Below, one piece after another: positions 25,506 to 36,353 of a DNA stretch of 64,000 bases. A model generated the notes under the pieces. The model saw nothing but the letters and a program-made list of their open reading frames with translations, made no database searches and was not told where the DNA came from. Both the position numbers and the translations under genes were made by a program. This DNA is from Ophioderma brevispina (taxonomy: Eukaryota > Echinodermata > Ophiuroidea > Amphilepidida > Ophiodermatidae). The stretch's first letter is position 1. Each line of letters starts with the position of its first letter. The stretch covers positions 1 through 64,000 of the forward strand of contig JAMKCH010002949.1 of NCBI GenBank assembly GCA_023653785.1. The letters run 5' to 3'.

Positions 25506-25726
25506 CCAAGATAAGATATCATTATCTTCCCCATAATGCATTGCTTCCAATGGAGATTTTGTACAGGTAGTCATGTGAATCGTTAGAGATGAAACATTCT
25601 TAAAATGCAAGTTTGTGATCAGTACTGTTAATTTAGCCACGTTTTCATCTCTAAAGATTCACATCAGTTCCTGTACCTCTATCAGAAACAATGCATTGTG
25701 GGAAGCTACTGATATCTTCTCTTGAA
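25506..25726. mobile_element. Foldback element, about 85-bp arms and 50-bp loop
   Basis: The left arm (25506-25595) and right arm (25645-25726) are inverted repeats containing aagatatca, ccacaatgcattg, aggtacag, gtgaatc and tagagatgaaa. Further single copies of gcattgtggga lie at about 25744 and 25845. The whole could fold into a long hairpin. No coding sequence. Confidence 0.82.
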
Positions 25727-27710
25727 ATTACCTAAGTACATTGTAATTGTACATTGTGGGCAAAAGTCAGGGTTTTTATGTGTTAAGAATAGGAGTTTTG
25801 TGGGACCACATGACCTTATTGAGGTGAAATTACCCAAAACTGGTGCATTGTGGGATTGACGAAATACACCGTCTGTTAGACTAGGTTATAGTTAATCAAC
25901 CAACTTTTTTTTTAAAACACACTGTAAAGACAAACCTAGAGAACCTGGAGTGATTTGCTGTTTGCTGTATATATGATTTCATTTAACACAACGTAGAGCA
26001 TATATATAAATGTACACATGGAGTTTTCTGAAAGCCTTGTTGTTGACATAGCTAGGGCTTTCACTCAGTGTAAAATGCGACAGATTGGTATAAGTATTGG
26101 TCTCAGACCAATGTCGTGACAGTAGGCCAATACTAATATGGGTATCAATGTTGCAGAGGCCAGCCGTTACAATATTCAACCAAAATTGAAACACTAAGGG
26201 TTGCCAGGTGTTTGAGGAAAGAAATATTTGACGGTTGTCCTTTGTCATTAGATTACAGTCTTTTGGTTGAAATGATTTAAAAAAAAATCAAAATCCAGGG
26301 GAAGGGGGACTCAACAAAATGACCCTTAATGGGGACGTGAAGTTTTAAACATTGGTTCTCATTTTCAGCCTTCTGGTATACAATGACCCTTTTTAGTGCA
26401 ATTTTTGGTATAACATTAGGTCTCAAATTTTTGAAAATAGTCAAATTTCTCAATCGGAAGTCCACTTTTCCAAATTTGCTTATAATATCAAAATTGAGTT
26501 AAAATTTGGCTCAAAATTTTTTATCTCTGGTATAGATCTGTGCCTTTTTTTGGCAAAAATTGGTATGGATATGGGTCCTACTTCCAGAATCTCTGAGAAA
26601 CGAGGGATAGTGTTAGGTGTGTTGTTTCTGGGATTTTCCGTCCCATTCCTAAAATGCTACTCGTGATGGTATAAAGACCTATAGCAACAGTATGTTCAAG
26701 ATTCAGGGACAGCTTCCATGAAGGTTTTGAAACACATGCTATCAGTGGCATGGAGCTTATAATCAACTAGGCAAATGATATTCAAAAGAAAAAAAAAAAT
26801 AATTCCAAATAAGAGTTTGAAGCAAACAAAATCAAACAAAATTAAAGATAAAAAAAAAATTGACATAAACCTTAACCAGGGAAAACCAAAATCCAGAAAA
26901 AAATCAAAAAAAAATTCCAACTAAAAAAAAAAGAGTAAAATTTGTTAAGAAAAAAAAAATTAAACAAAATTGTGGGGAAATGTGGTTGTGAAGTAGTGTT
27001 TCTCAAGGGGGTGAAGCCCATTCAAAACCAGTCGTTCCGTGCTGGGCGCTGACTTTTTGAATATTGCACGAATAATTATTAGTTTGGGTGCTTGTATACA
27101 CACATAATGTCAATTCGATACAAACAATCCGCCAAATATCAGTTGTTGATGTTGGGTGCATTGGGTTGTTTACCTTTTGTCCTACCCATGGCCCCACAAC
27201 GATGAAATGAACGTCAGTCATTGATTTAAATAAACCCCGCCTCAATGATACAATCTTTTCACCTAAGCGCGGCCCATGTGCATTCTGGAGAAAAAGAGTA
27301 TCTGAGCACAATGATCCAGGTACACTATATTACACCTGGCCACCTTAACACAGTACATTAATTTGTATCACTAACACCTTACATATTATGTATATGCCAA
27401 AGCGGCAACCCACATAGGTGGAAGAAGCGTAGGCAGCCTTGCTTTTTCCTATTGTTGGTACTCTAGGGTTTCATTGTGGTCGGCACAAACAAGCGCGACG
27501 GTGAATTTCTAAAGATTATGTAACGTTTTGCCTCTCTATCTATAGATAACCTCTCTCTTTGGTTTTTCTCACCATTTGCTTCTCTTTACTAGTGTGTGCC
27601 TTGATCCTAATATATTTTGAGTACCGTTCAATTCATTTTTTGACCTTTATACATTTAGTACTTAGTAAAACAATATACCATTAATGTTTTAAATGTTTGT
27701 TTGATTTCAG
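25727..27710. other. Non-coding stretch upstream of the first FERM exon
   Basis: No exon was recognised. The 26277-26600 part resembles 11415-11640 as an old repeat. The 26787-26960 part is A-rich with many short poly-A runs. If the FERM gene extends upstream, this is intron. Confidence 0.4.
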
Positions 27711-27815
27711 AGGGACACCAAAGGCAATGTTCTTTTGGATAGAGTCTACAGACATCTCAATCTTGTGGAGACAGACTATTTTGGCTGAGATACATTGATT
27801 CTTACAATCCAAACA
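27711..27815 (+). CDS. EPB41L4A: FERM-domain exon (F1 lobe), EPB41L4A-like
   Basis: A clean acceptor (tgtttgatttcag) precedes 105 nt that read RDTKGNVLLDRV, then YRHLNLVETDYFG. At that point the frame meets a stop (GGC TGA). One base later the conserved continuation LRYIDSYNP appears, and one surplus base near the end would restore the frame. The exon ends before GTATCA as donor. The segment is the end of the ubiquitin-like F1 lobe of a FERM domain (FERM_N), where DYFGLRY is the family signature. The two one-base shifts cancel, so the exon length stays a multiple of three. It could be consensus error or early decay. Alternative FERM paralogues are possible but fit less well. Confidence 0.8.
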
Positions 27816-28688
27816 GTATCACGTGATTTTTACCCAAAGAAGCAGAAAAAGCTTGCTTATTACTCTATCTGTACATAGGGTTGAACATATAATAGAATTG
27901 TTTCATTTACATCAAACCTCAGTTATTTGTTCATACAACAGCATGTGTTACTGTTTTAGTCGATGCAGCTTGGACTTTCCATAAAAATAAACCATCGGTG
28001 ATGCCATTTCATAATAACTTCCCCAGTCAAAAAAAAGCCAGAATCTGATAGTCTCTTTCTAAAATGTTGTTCTATCCTAATTTAAGTTTAGCAGAATCTC
28101 TCAGTAAAAAATTAATACAAGATTTTTTTGCAAGAATCTATAAACCCAAAATTGAAAGAAAAGACGGAAGAAGAAAAAAATCATATGTCCAGATGTGATG
28201 GCCATGATAAATTCCATGCTCTACTTAAAAATGGGAAGCCTCACCATCAGTTATTGGCCAAATCCGCGATGCCACAAACACCAAAAGGTCAAACAGAGGT
28301 AATTTGTGTATGTGTCAACTGGACTGTGTCATGGGAATGAGAATGTGGAATTTGTTCTGACAGTTTTACCTGAGGTCATTGTTAAAATGTGGAAGGCTAT
28401 TCTCTCCATATCAGAAAGCTTCTCTGGATTTCCCTATAACTTAGAATAATTTTTGAGGTGAGAAGAAAGTAAGTTTTCATTACTTTTGTCTATAACCTCC
28501 TTTGCACTCATGCTTTTTATCAGCATCTACATGTAAGCACTCTTTTGATTGGTTTTGGCAGATATTCATATAATGCGCAAATCCGAGCAAAAAAAACAAA
28601 ATACTGTAAGACGTTTGGTATGGATTACACAAGATTGACGCACTATTTTTGATTTGGATGCTCAGATGGCTATCTAGTATTATGTCCT
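27816..28688. other. Intron sequence, no feature recognised
   Basis: Between the first FERM exon and a TTAA-ended repeat element. The open frame at 28128-28340 has no recognisable domain. Confidence 0.4.
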
Positions 28689-29633
28689 TTAACCCTAACC
28701 CGGACCGGTTCGTTTGTGGCCCGTCCCGACCGGCCCAATGCAACGAAGGGCAATCTATTTTTATTTTTAACGGCCAGATCAACGCGAGCCCAAATTTTTT
28801 GTTTCATTGCATCTCGCCGTTTTTCCCGGCAACAGGAATAAGTAGCGTAAGTCAATAACGACCAGAGCAACGAAAAACATCGGCGTCATTTCCCGGAAGA
28901 ACGGCCAGAATGCAACGAAAAACATCGCGCATTTTCCCGGAAGACGGCCCAGATGAACGAAAACATCGCGCCATTTTCCGGAAGAACTCCCAGATGCACA
29001 GGAACATCGCTGCGAATGCAATAAAAACAGGAATAATAAATACATAATAATAAATAACTCAAATAACTAATGATGCGCACTGCACACGATCTCATGCAAA
29101 TTTTGTAGCTTATAGTTTTGCCGTCGTGAGTGGCGCTAATACGCTACATCATAGTCGTGCGTGCGCTATTATGCTACGCCATTCTCCGGTTTACGTCATG
29201 AATGCTTTTAGCATAATTAAAAAAATGCTTTCGAATGGTGGCGGCTATCACCATCTGAATTTGTCTAGGCATTTGTACACAGTTCACCCGCCTGATGAAG
29301 GCATTGCGTTCTGCGGTCAACCGTCCGTATGCAGTGAAAAGCATCGCATCATTGTCCCGGATGACGGCCCAATGCAACGAGGAACATCGCGTCATTTTCT
29401 AAAGACGGCCCAAATGCAACGAGTGAACATCGCGCATTTTCCCGTAAAGGCCCAGATGCAATGAGGGCCATGAGAGTCATTTGCGCACAAAAATAGTTGT
29501 TTTGACGGCCGAGATGCAACGAAAAACCTTTTCCCGACGGAACACGTTTTCGTGGGCTCCTCATTGCCAAATCTCGGCCGCGTTAGGTCTATGAGCCAAT
29601 CCACTGTGTCATAGGTGGTGCCCAAGGGGTTAA
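28689..29633 (+). mobile_element. TTAA-ended element carrying a 43-bp minisatellite
   Basis: Borders ttaaccctaacccggacc and cccaaggggttaa carry TTAA and start with CCC in inverted orientation, resembling the nested element at 3825. Inside, two blocks (about 28730-29010 and 29330-29550) hold degenerate direct repeats of roughly 43 bp built on cggcccagatgcaacga, then aaaacatcgcgcattttccc and ggaaga. The 320 bp between the blocks is not repetitive. Open frames across the repeats merely translate the unit and are not genes. Confidence 0.7.
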
Positions 29634-29904
29634 ATAAAGGCAGCTATTAGTGAATTTCTGCAATACCTTTCCTGCTTTCACAAAATTGATTTCATCAGGT
29701 AGCCCTTGTCTTCCAAAAGCATCATAACGTAATGATGGACAATTTCACTACTTGGTCCCCTATAGTTTGGCCCAGCTGGTTAAACCGCTTTATTATGACA
29801 AAACAAAAATAAAACAAATCCTATCTCGCCAACGACCTAGTTTGGACAACTGATTTGTATTAATTTAGTCCATACTACATCCTGTGTAGCACTCTATTTT
29901 CTTA
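29634..29904. other. Intron spacer
   Basis: No recognised feature. Confidence 0.4.
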
Positions 29905-30125
29905 AAAATCTAGGTTTTCATTCCTTTCTATGGAGAATGGCATCTAGATGGCGCTATATAACATACAAACATGGCCTTTGTAGGCCTAATATGGGACGAT
30001 TCCTGCAATATATTTTTGTCTGATATTGCAGAGAATAAAGCTCTTGCCATGTCCCCTCTTATACAGTGTCAAAATTATGTCTCCACTGCTTTAAATTGTT
30101 TCTAAAAATAAGAGACAATTTGCAC
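29905..30125 (+). repeat. Interspersed repeat family I, copy 2
   Basis: Contains tttctatggagaatgg, agatggcgctatataacata, aaagctcttgcc, ctccactgct and ctaaaaataagagacaat. These recur in order, inverted, at 24960-25140 and 44695-44905. Non-coding and located inside an intron. Confidence 0.68.
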
Positions 30126-30405
30126 GGGTCAAACAGCGTGATTGTGCATTGCATCCATTTGCTCCAAATCCATATGGACCCAGCATAAATAGCTATTTTT
30201 ACTTCAACCATTGAAACTCACTTTTACCATTTAATGATGTTTTACATAGCCTTAGCATGCTTATGCCCAAACCTTATCTTTGTGTTTATGTATTTTTTTT
30301 CAAAGAAATCACTTATAGTACCTTTTTTAAGCTGATACCTTGATGTGTTGATGTCCTTGTGACATATGTGGTAACCATGTATATGATTTCTTCTTCTTTT
30401 TTCAG

Positions 30406-30460
30406 CACTGTTTTAGATGCTACAAAGCATATTCATCAAACATATCAAAAGTAATCAATG
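30406..30460 (+). CDS. EPB41L4A: Short FERM-domain exon (HWLD segment), EPB41L4A-like
   Basis: After a strong acceptor (ttcttcttcttttttcag) lie 55 nt. One frame gives LDATKHIHQTYQK after a CACTG start, matching the conserved [HY]WLD segment that follows DYFGLRY in FERM proteins. The adjoining frame gives KVIN and joins the next exon as VIN-D-GPPF, which is right for the family. The two frames are linked by an extra base near the start and a missing one near caaaag, so the exon keeps its length. The donor used is most likely GTGGGG at 30461; a GTGAGG lies 5 bp further on but would break the phase. Confidence 0.68.
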
Positions 30461-30579
30461 GTGGGGTGAGGAAGTGTACTGATCACAGTGAAGCTTTGAA
30501 GGTTTCATTTTAAATACAAAGCATGCATGTTGTAGTTTCTACTTACACAAATGACAGGAATTACTTAGTTGCTGCATAC

Positions 30580-31049
30580 ATAACTAAATCACATTCACAC
30601 GGTCACAAAATTTCCAAGGTTTTTGAAACATCCGGATGTGCAAATTGTAAGATACAATACTTTACTTCACACTCCAATTTTCCACATAATGGCTTCAAAC
30701 TCTGAAATCATCTCTCCCCCGACCATTCTTCCGCTTCTCTTATAGGATTTTTTCGCGCATGATATTCAACCCATACCCAGTATTTGGTCAACAAAGATAC
30801 CTTGCAAGCTCACTCCGCGCACTATCCCCCAAAGCTGACCAAATAACGTGGGCAATAACACTCCAAATCATCTCCAAATGTTTATCAAGAGGTTGATCAG
30901 GACAGCTACAGTCGAAAGAGGAAGCGGAAGGAAAACCCTCAATAAAACTCCCGAGTTTAAACTCCGAATTTGTCCACAAGTGCCAAAAACCTATGGACAC
31001 CCAGATTTTGGAAACTCTGAGTTTTTAGCCTCGCATGTGGACATACTTC
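30580..31049 (-). mobile_element. MITE family D, copy 2
   Basis: Reverse complement of the family at 22291-22783, more diverged. It keeps gatagtg-g-ggag/g-gagcttgcaaggt-atctttgttgac, agaagcgga, gatgatttcagagttt and ggagtgtgaagtaaagta. The terminus reads aagtatgtccacatg. Non-coding, although an open frame of 105 codons crosses it by chance. Confidence 0.75.
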
Positions 31050-31880
31050 ATTCAATGGCTAGTCGATTAAGTGCAATACTGCAATTGGGAGGGAATAAAT
31101 TTGAAGTAAAATGGAACTACAAGGCTGTCCCCAAAAAGTTAACAACTCGGACCAAGCATTTGTAAATATTTAAAGTATGCATGGTCTTTGTTTTTGGTAT
31201 TCCTTTTTAAAGTAAGCCGACTAAATAAGCCTTAATTTGCCATTTCTTGTTCAATTGGATATGTAGAAACAAAAAAGGGACCCTATATCCTTCGTCCAAA
31301 AGGAGAGTGCAAATTCGAGTGATCCGATTTGCATTACGTACACGTGTGAGATTGCTGGAAACTTGATTTTGTAACATACGCCAAATTGAGTTAATGCGAT
31401 AGTTAGTGATTGGCTATTGAACACAATCCTTTTGACCTCATGGATTGTCATAAAATTTGAACCATTGTCCTTTAAAATGGCAATAAACGTTGTGTTTTTC
31501 AAAATTAATCATCAGTCACTTTCATTGCAAACTAGCCCTTATCAAATCGGTCAAAGTTACACAAAACGCTAGATCCAAACCAATTCAAAATTCAACCAAA
31601 CAAACATTCATACACTCCTTATTGAATTCCCAAGAAATCTAATCTACAATTGCTGTACCCAATCAAACAACCAACAGATTCAAAAAAGAAGAAAAAAAAC
31701 CTCTGATAATAAGCCTACATTGACTAGTAAAGCAGGTGGAATTGGAAAAAAAGACACAGTAGCATCCAAACAGACCCATAACAGACAAGAATAGTAGGAA
31801 TGCAAGTCACATTTCTCTTATTAGAAGAGTTGTTGTGGTAGATCCAATGGTAAGCATTTGGTAAAACACGAGTCTTTGCT
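31050..31880. other. Intron sequence, no feature recognised
   Basis: AT-rich, no exon or repeat structure supported. Confidence 0.4.
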
Positions 31881-32213
31881 TTAAAGGGCATTTTTCGTGA
31901 TCCACAACCTCGTCCCCCTGACTTACCTAAAAACATTGAGATTTTTAATATCAAATCTTAATCGTTATGCTTAGTAACCCACGTTTCCTAATCTTACGTG
32001 CAAATCTGTCGTATCTGTACGAAATTCCATTTTTTGTATTTTTCTGTCCGTAAACGGACAGAATTAGCGCACATTGGCCTATGGGAACCGTGGGAAACAA
32101 GCCTTTGCTCATAACACACAACCGTTCACTCAAACTTTGTGAATAAGTTTCTCAAGGATATCTAGCGAACAATGAAAAAACAGGCGGTGCTGGAATCAGA
32201 ACTGCACCTTTAA
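31881..32213 (+). mobile_element. MITE family B, copy 1 (TTAA-flanked)
   Basis: Starts ttaaagggcatttttcgtga and ends tcagaactgcacctttaa, with TTAA at both borders. The right terminus, read inward, is AGGTGC as in families A and C. The second copy at 55318-55681 shares catttttcgtgatccc, tttgtattt-tctgtcc, taaacggaca and aggatatct-g-aa. Non-coding, 333 bp. Confidence 0.88.
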
Positions 32214-33008
32214 TAGAAAAAACACAGCAAATCTATTGTTTTCTTTTTAAGATGAAAGAGGTGTGCTATGAGGTGACATGTATGTCATGTTGCATCAGCA
32301 TTTTATGTGCTTAAAGGCAGAAATCGGACCAAGTTGCTTTTGCCCTCCCGGATTTGATAAAGCATATCTTTGTTCTACGTATCGGATTGGAATGAAAGAA
32401 ATGGCAAACTTAAAAGCTATTTTAGATGGCGTAACGTGATATAAAACAAGACCAAATGCGTTACATTCTTTTATCATAAAAGCTTTGTATCGAGTGTTTA
32501 AAATTTTTGGACAGCAGTAACAAGCTGTACAACCTGGACTAAGGACATTTGAACATATTTATAAAGATGTATTAAGTAGATGTAGCAAATTCTGTGCCCC
32601 ATGTAGAACTGCATTTTTTTTAAATGTTTTTCTTGTATAAAATTAAAAAGTATGATTGAGAGATAACTTAAATCAGACAGTTGATTTAGGTATATCAACT
32701 TAAAATATTTGCGCGTGTAGAAATGCAGTTTAAAAAGGTTTCTTATCAAAACTATAGAGACGCTAAATGAAAGCAGGCAATTGGTCAAGTTTATGATGGA
32801 AGTCAAGGCACAGCCTGGAAGTTAATTTGCCTCAATAAGTTTGACAAACAGAAGTTCCTGGAGGGCATACACAATCATTGGGCAAACCAAGAGGCATTGC
32901 CAAACAGTTCGTAATTGTCTACTACAACCTAATATTTTTTTTATTCTGTTTACTTTAGCTGATTTTTTTAATACATTAATTTTACTCAAATATATGTTTT
33001 GCATTCAG
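32214..33008. other. Intron sequence, no feature recognised
   Basis: AT-rich sequence ending in the acceptor of the next FERM exon. No other feature was supported. Confidence 0.4.
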
Positions 33009-33184
33009 ATGGTCCTCCTTTTACACTATACTTGGGTCAAGTTTACACTGAAGATCCTTGCAAGCTTCGTGAGGAGGTGACGAAGATATCAGTTCTTCCT
33101 CCAGTTAAGATGGACAGGTTACAGGGAAGTTAGACCTGCACCCTTTGCTTGGGCTGCGGAACTCTGTGCCTATGCAGTGATAAT
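33009..33184 (+). CDS. EPB41L4A: FERM-domain exon (F2 lobe), EPB41L4A-like, frame-disturbed
   Basis: Acceptor ttttgcattcag and a near-ideal donor GTAAGTAAAAG bound 176 nt. From the first codons the frame reads GPPFTLYLG, then YTEDPCKLREEVT and later VKMDRLQG, before a stop (TAG near 33129). The expected RYQFFLQ lies in the next frame between these blocks, and FAWAAELCAYAV in another frame at the end. All are signature pieces of the FERM F2 lobe and in the correct order. At least four small indels are needed, yet the exon length fits 58 codons plus two bases, which is the family's size as I recall it. Either the consensus is wrong or the exon is decaying. Confidence 0.8.
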
Positions 33185-33736
33185 GTAAGTAAAAGTGAGC
33201 CATAACAAGTAGTTGATGAAAATGAGGTTGGCCCAATATGTTAAAAAGGTGTATCCATCATACATTACCTGTTGTAGTTTTGATTCTTGTTGAGTAGGTG
33301 TCACACTCAATGTTGTGGGACTATGATTGTGACCCATGGGTGACCATCATCTCTCCCCACCAAGCCATTATTTCATACTGAGGAGCAATGGAGTACATGC
33401 TATAACCAGAAATACAGGGGAGGCACTTTGTGAAGTATTCCCAACCAATGTGTGTACCTTGGAGAGGCTTTCAGTTCACTGGCACGTGGCTATTGGATTA
33501 CAAAGTCGATAGCTAACTACGGTGGACCCATCCATCGTCATACCTCAGTCACTAAAGAGCTTTTGTCTGGGAGTCTCACCAGGGTGACCAGACTGAATCA
33601 ATTGTACACTGGTAGTATCAGTTAGAAGTATTTTTAGGAACCCCAAGTTTAAATCTGGTATGTCCCCATGAAGGGGGATGCGGATTTACCTCATGTCACA
33701 GCAATCACTGTACACCGGCTCCTTCCACTGCTTCTT
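33185..33736. other. Intron sequence with possible repeat
   Basis: GC content is slightly higher than around it. No exon fits the expected SELGDYD segment. The GGACTATGATTGTGACC near 33328 was considered and not accepted. Confidence 0.35.
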
Positions 33737-34120
33737 GGAGATTTTGGCCCGCATTCATGCTCCAGGAGCAGGTATATTTTCAAAACTCGTCTCATAGGGG
33801 CGCTCTAGTACATTATTATGTGTGCGCTTATTATGTTAATGTTTATATTGGAAGGATTACAAAAGAACGACTTGCTGCCGGCTCGGATTGCGTGGTTGGC
33901 GTGTGTTGTGGGCGTAGTCTTGTTATCAAAGGTTCGTGGGTTAGAATCCCACTCCAGGAACAAAATTTAGTTATGATTTATTTGTATTTTTCGAGTGGAG
34001 ATGTGGAATCATAAAAACATCAGAGTTGTGGGTTAAAAGTTAGAAAAATATTGAATAGCTGCTTTTATGAGATAATATGACTGGTCCTGGTCCTGGAGCA
34101 TGAATTAGGGCCAAAAATCT
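33737..34120. mobile_element. Inverted-repeat element with an internal tRNA-like arm
   Basis: The left arm (33737-33769, ggagattttggcccgcattc...atgctccaggag) and right arm (34088-34120) are inverted repeats of about 33 bp with few mismatches. Between them, 33884-33960 has a T-arm-like structure (gtggg ttagaat cccac) preceded by tggttggcgtgt, which could be an A box. A tRNA-derived sequence between inverted arms is unusual. No target duplication was identified. Confidence 0.6.
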
Positions 34121-35315
34121 CCGACGTGCCTTCCACTTGCCCGATTCAGTGCATCCTCCATCCGCAATCCAAAAACATCCTACTCCCTCCACTAAAAGAA
34201 AGTATGCTGAAAGTAATAAGCAAGTTAAAAAACACAACCCTTTACCTCATATATTCAGGCCAAATTTATAGTGCTGCTGTCATGTAATTATTGCTCCGCC
34301 CATACAAAAATGTATAAAAATTTCACCTGTTTATCCTGCGACAACAATAACTTGCAAACACAGAACAAGCATCATACTGACTGTGTTGTAATTTAGTTAT
34401 TCCAGGTTAACCTACCATCACGCGAGGACTGATATGCAGAGCTATACTGGGAATTGAGGTCTGAATGGAGAAGAACATGATTTAATAGGTCTGGATAATT
34501 AAACAAGTGAGAAATCTTGTCTGTGGCTGGAGTCACGTTTGCTTTAATTATAATTGAGGGTACCATTAACCCCATACACAATTGTAGCCAGTTCTTGACT
34601 TGCTCCATTTTATGTGAATGTTTTTGAAAAATAAATATGGTGCTTTTTGGCCAAGAAAAAAAGCAATTATGTTCTTATTAATATTTTTATACAATTATGA
34701 GTTATGGTTCAAAAAATAGGCATAATCTAAACTAATTTTTTGGAAATATAAAATTAACAGTCATCATCCACGGGTCATCATCGGTATCATCACCGGCACC
34801 CAGCATCGCAACATGATGTTATATCTCTTTTCTTCTCTTCATTTTATCCTTTCTTTTCCTTTTCTTCTGGCTGGTGCTCCAAAACAAAGGGCATTTAGTG
34901 ACAGAAGTGCAAAAATAGGGGTCTTTGGGTGAGAGCAGCCAAATTTCCCCAAAATTAGGGTTTCAGCGAAGGGATGATAAATTTCCCAAAAAGTTGAATA
35001 AAACTTACAAATTAAAAAAAAGGACAAATTTTAAAAATTTCCAATGAGGTCTTTGGGTGAGTAGGTTGTCTTTGGGTGACAAACATGTTGAAAATAGGGT
35101 CTTAACAGCCATATATACACGTCACCTCCAAGATGGGCGTGCCCACATGTTTAACTGTGAGACAGATAAGTAGAAATGTATATCCCTTAAAAGCATGAGA
35201 AAGTAGGTATCATTGTACCTGAAAAACCATGCATCATACTGCCACGTTTTGGGCTCAAGTGACCCACTGGTCATGCTGATATTGAACAGTATACCGAAAT
35301 GAGGTTTAGCAAAAC
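34121..35315. other. Non-coding stretch with short direct repeats
   Basis: The phrase gtctttgggtga occurs three times between about 34920 and 35080, with gggtctt- and aaaataggg variants, suggesting an old degenerate repeat. No gene was seen. Confidence 0.35.
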
Positions 35316-36353
35316 TAAAGCCCGTGTATACTCACTTCGCGTCCCGCGATATCGCGGATTGCGTGCGATGGAACTTGACCCCGATTTTTTTTGTTATTGC
35401 CTCGCGGAAAAAGAATTTTCTATCGCGCTAGGGATTTTGAGCCTTCGCGGGAGTTGGAATTTGTTCCAACTCTCGGCGGATATCGCGCGGCCCCGCGAAA
35501 ATCTCTGATTTGGCTGTCTAGGACCAAAGGTCGGGCGCTGACCTCATGAAAACCAAGCTGAACCTGCTCATAAAAATCTCCCGATCAGCCCGATAATCAA
35601 AACATTAATCTATACAAGAAGTATTACATCTGATTAAAATGGACAATCATTAAACATGCTATGGATGTAGGCTAAAAAAAAAAAATAGTATGATCCCAAT
35701 GAAGGCATGCATGATTATTTTAAGGATATCGTAAACAATGTTTTGGCGGTTAGTAAGAAATAGTTGTTTACCCAACCCTCATTCTATTTGAGATCTGCAT
35801 CCACATGTTGCAGGTATGGCCACCCAATTGTACAAATGTAGGTACTACTAACTGTTTCATCATCAAACTGGGCATGTAACAATGATAAAAGTCATGCAAA
35901 ATCCTTGACGATGTGCGTAAACTTAAAGTGGTGAAAACATACAAAATATTCCAGAAACCATGTACATTATGTGCCAAGACTCAATGCATATTGGCAATAC
36001 GTACCTATATTACTTGATCAACAGGCATGGATAACAACTTTTTAATCCAACTTTGACCTAGGATCAGCAATAATATCGCTCGGGTCTATTCAGTTTGACT
36101 AATCTCATTCGCGGAAATCCAGAGCTTATATCGTCAAAAAATACGGAATGGTAGTATAATTCTCTTAAATTTTTATGAAAAATGCAACTGGCAACATTTG
36201 TTGTCAATAAAATAATACAGCAACCAACGTTCAGCGAGATGAGACATTGTCGGCAGGAGTATAATGACTTTTATCGCGCGGTATTGCGTGTAAAATTTCA
36301 TCGCCAGAATCGCGCGATGAATGAAGCGATAGTGGAGTATACATCGGGCTTTA
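35316..36353. mobile_element. TA-flanked element family F, long form (1038 bp)
   Basis: The left end taaagcccgtgtatactcac and the right end gtggagtatacatcgggctt ta are inverted repeats of about 25 bp with TA at both borders. Sub-terminal regions are rich in the motif atatcgcg/cgcgat and other CpG words, unlike the AT-rich surroundings. No transposase can be read. Short relatives lie at 60275-60418 and probably 47525-47812. Confidence 0.78.

Noticed and set aside
28730..29550. Possible CRISPR-like array
   Set aside because: The units are contiguous and degenerate, without unique spacers, and the genome is eukaryotic.
28779..29625. Overlapping open frames with repeated words such as FREN and LHSGR
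   Set aside because: They are translations of the 43-bp minisatellite unit, in several frames.
30848..31165. 105-codon open frame
   Set aside because: It lies mainly within the inverted family D MITE and extends past it.
33290..33360. Candidate SELGDYD exon around GGACTATGATTGTGACCC
   Set aside because: The surrounding residues do not match the family, and there is no convincing acceptor or donor at the right phase.
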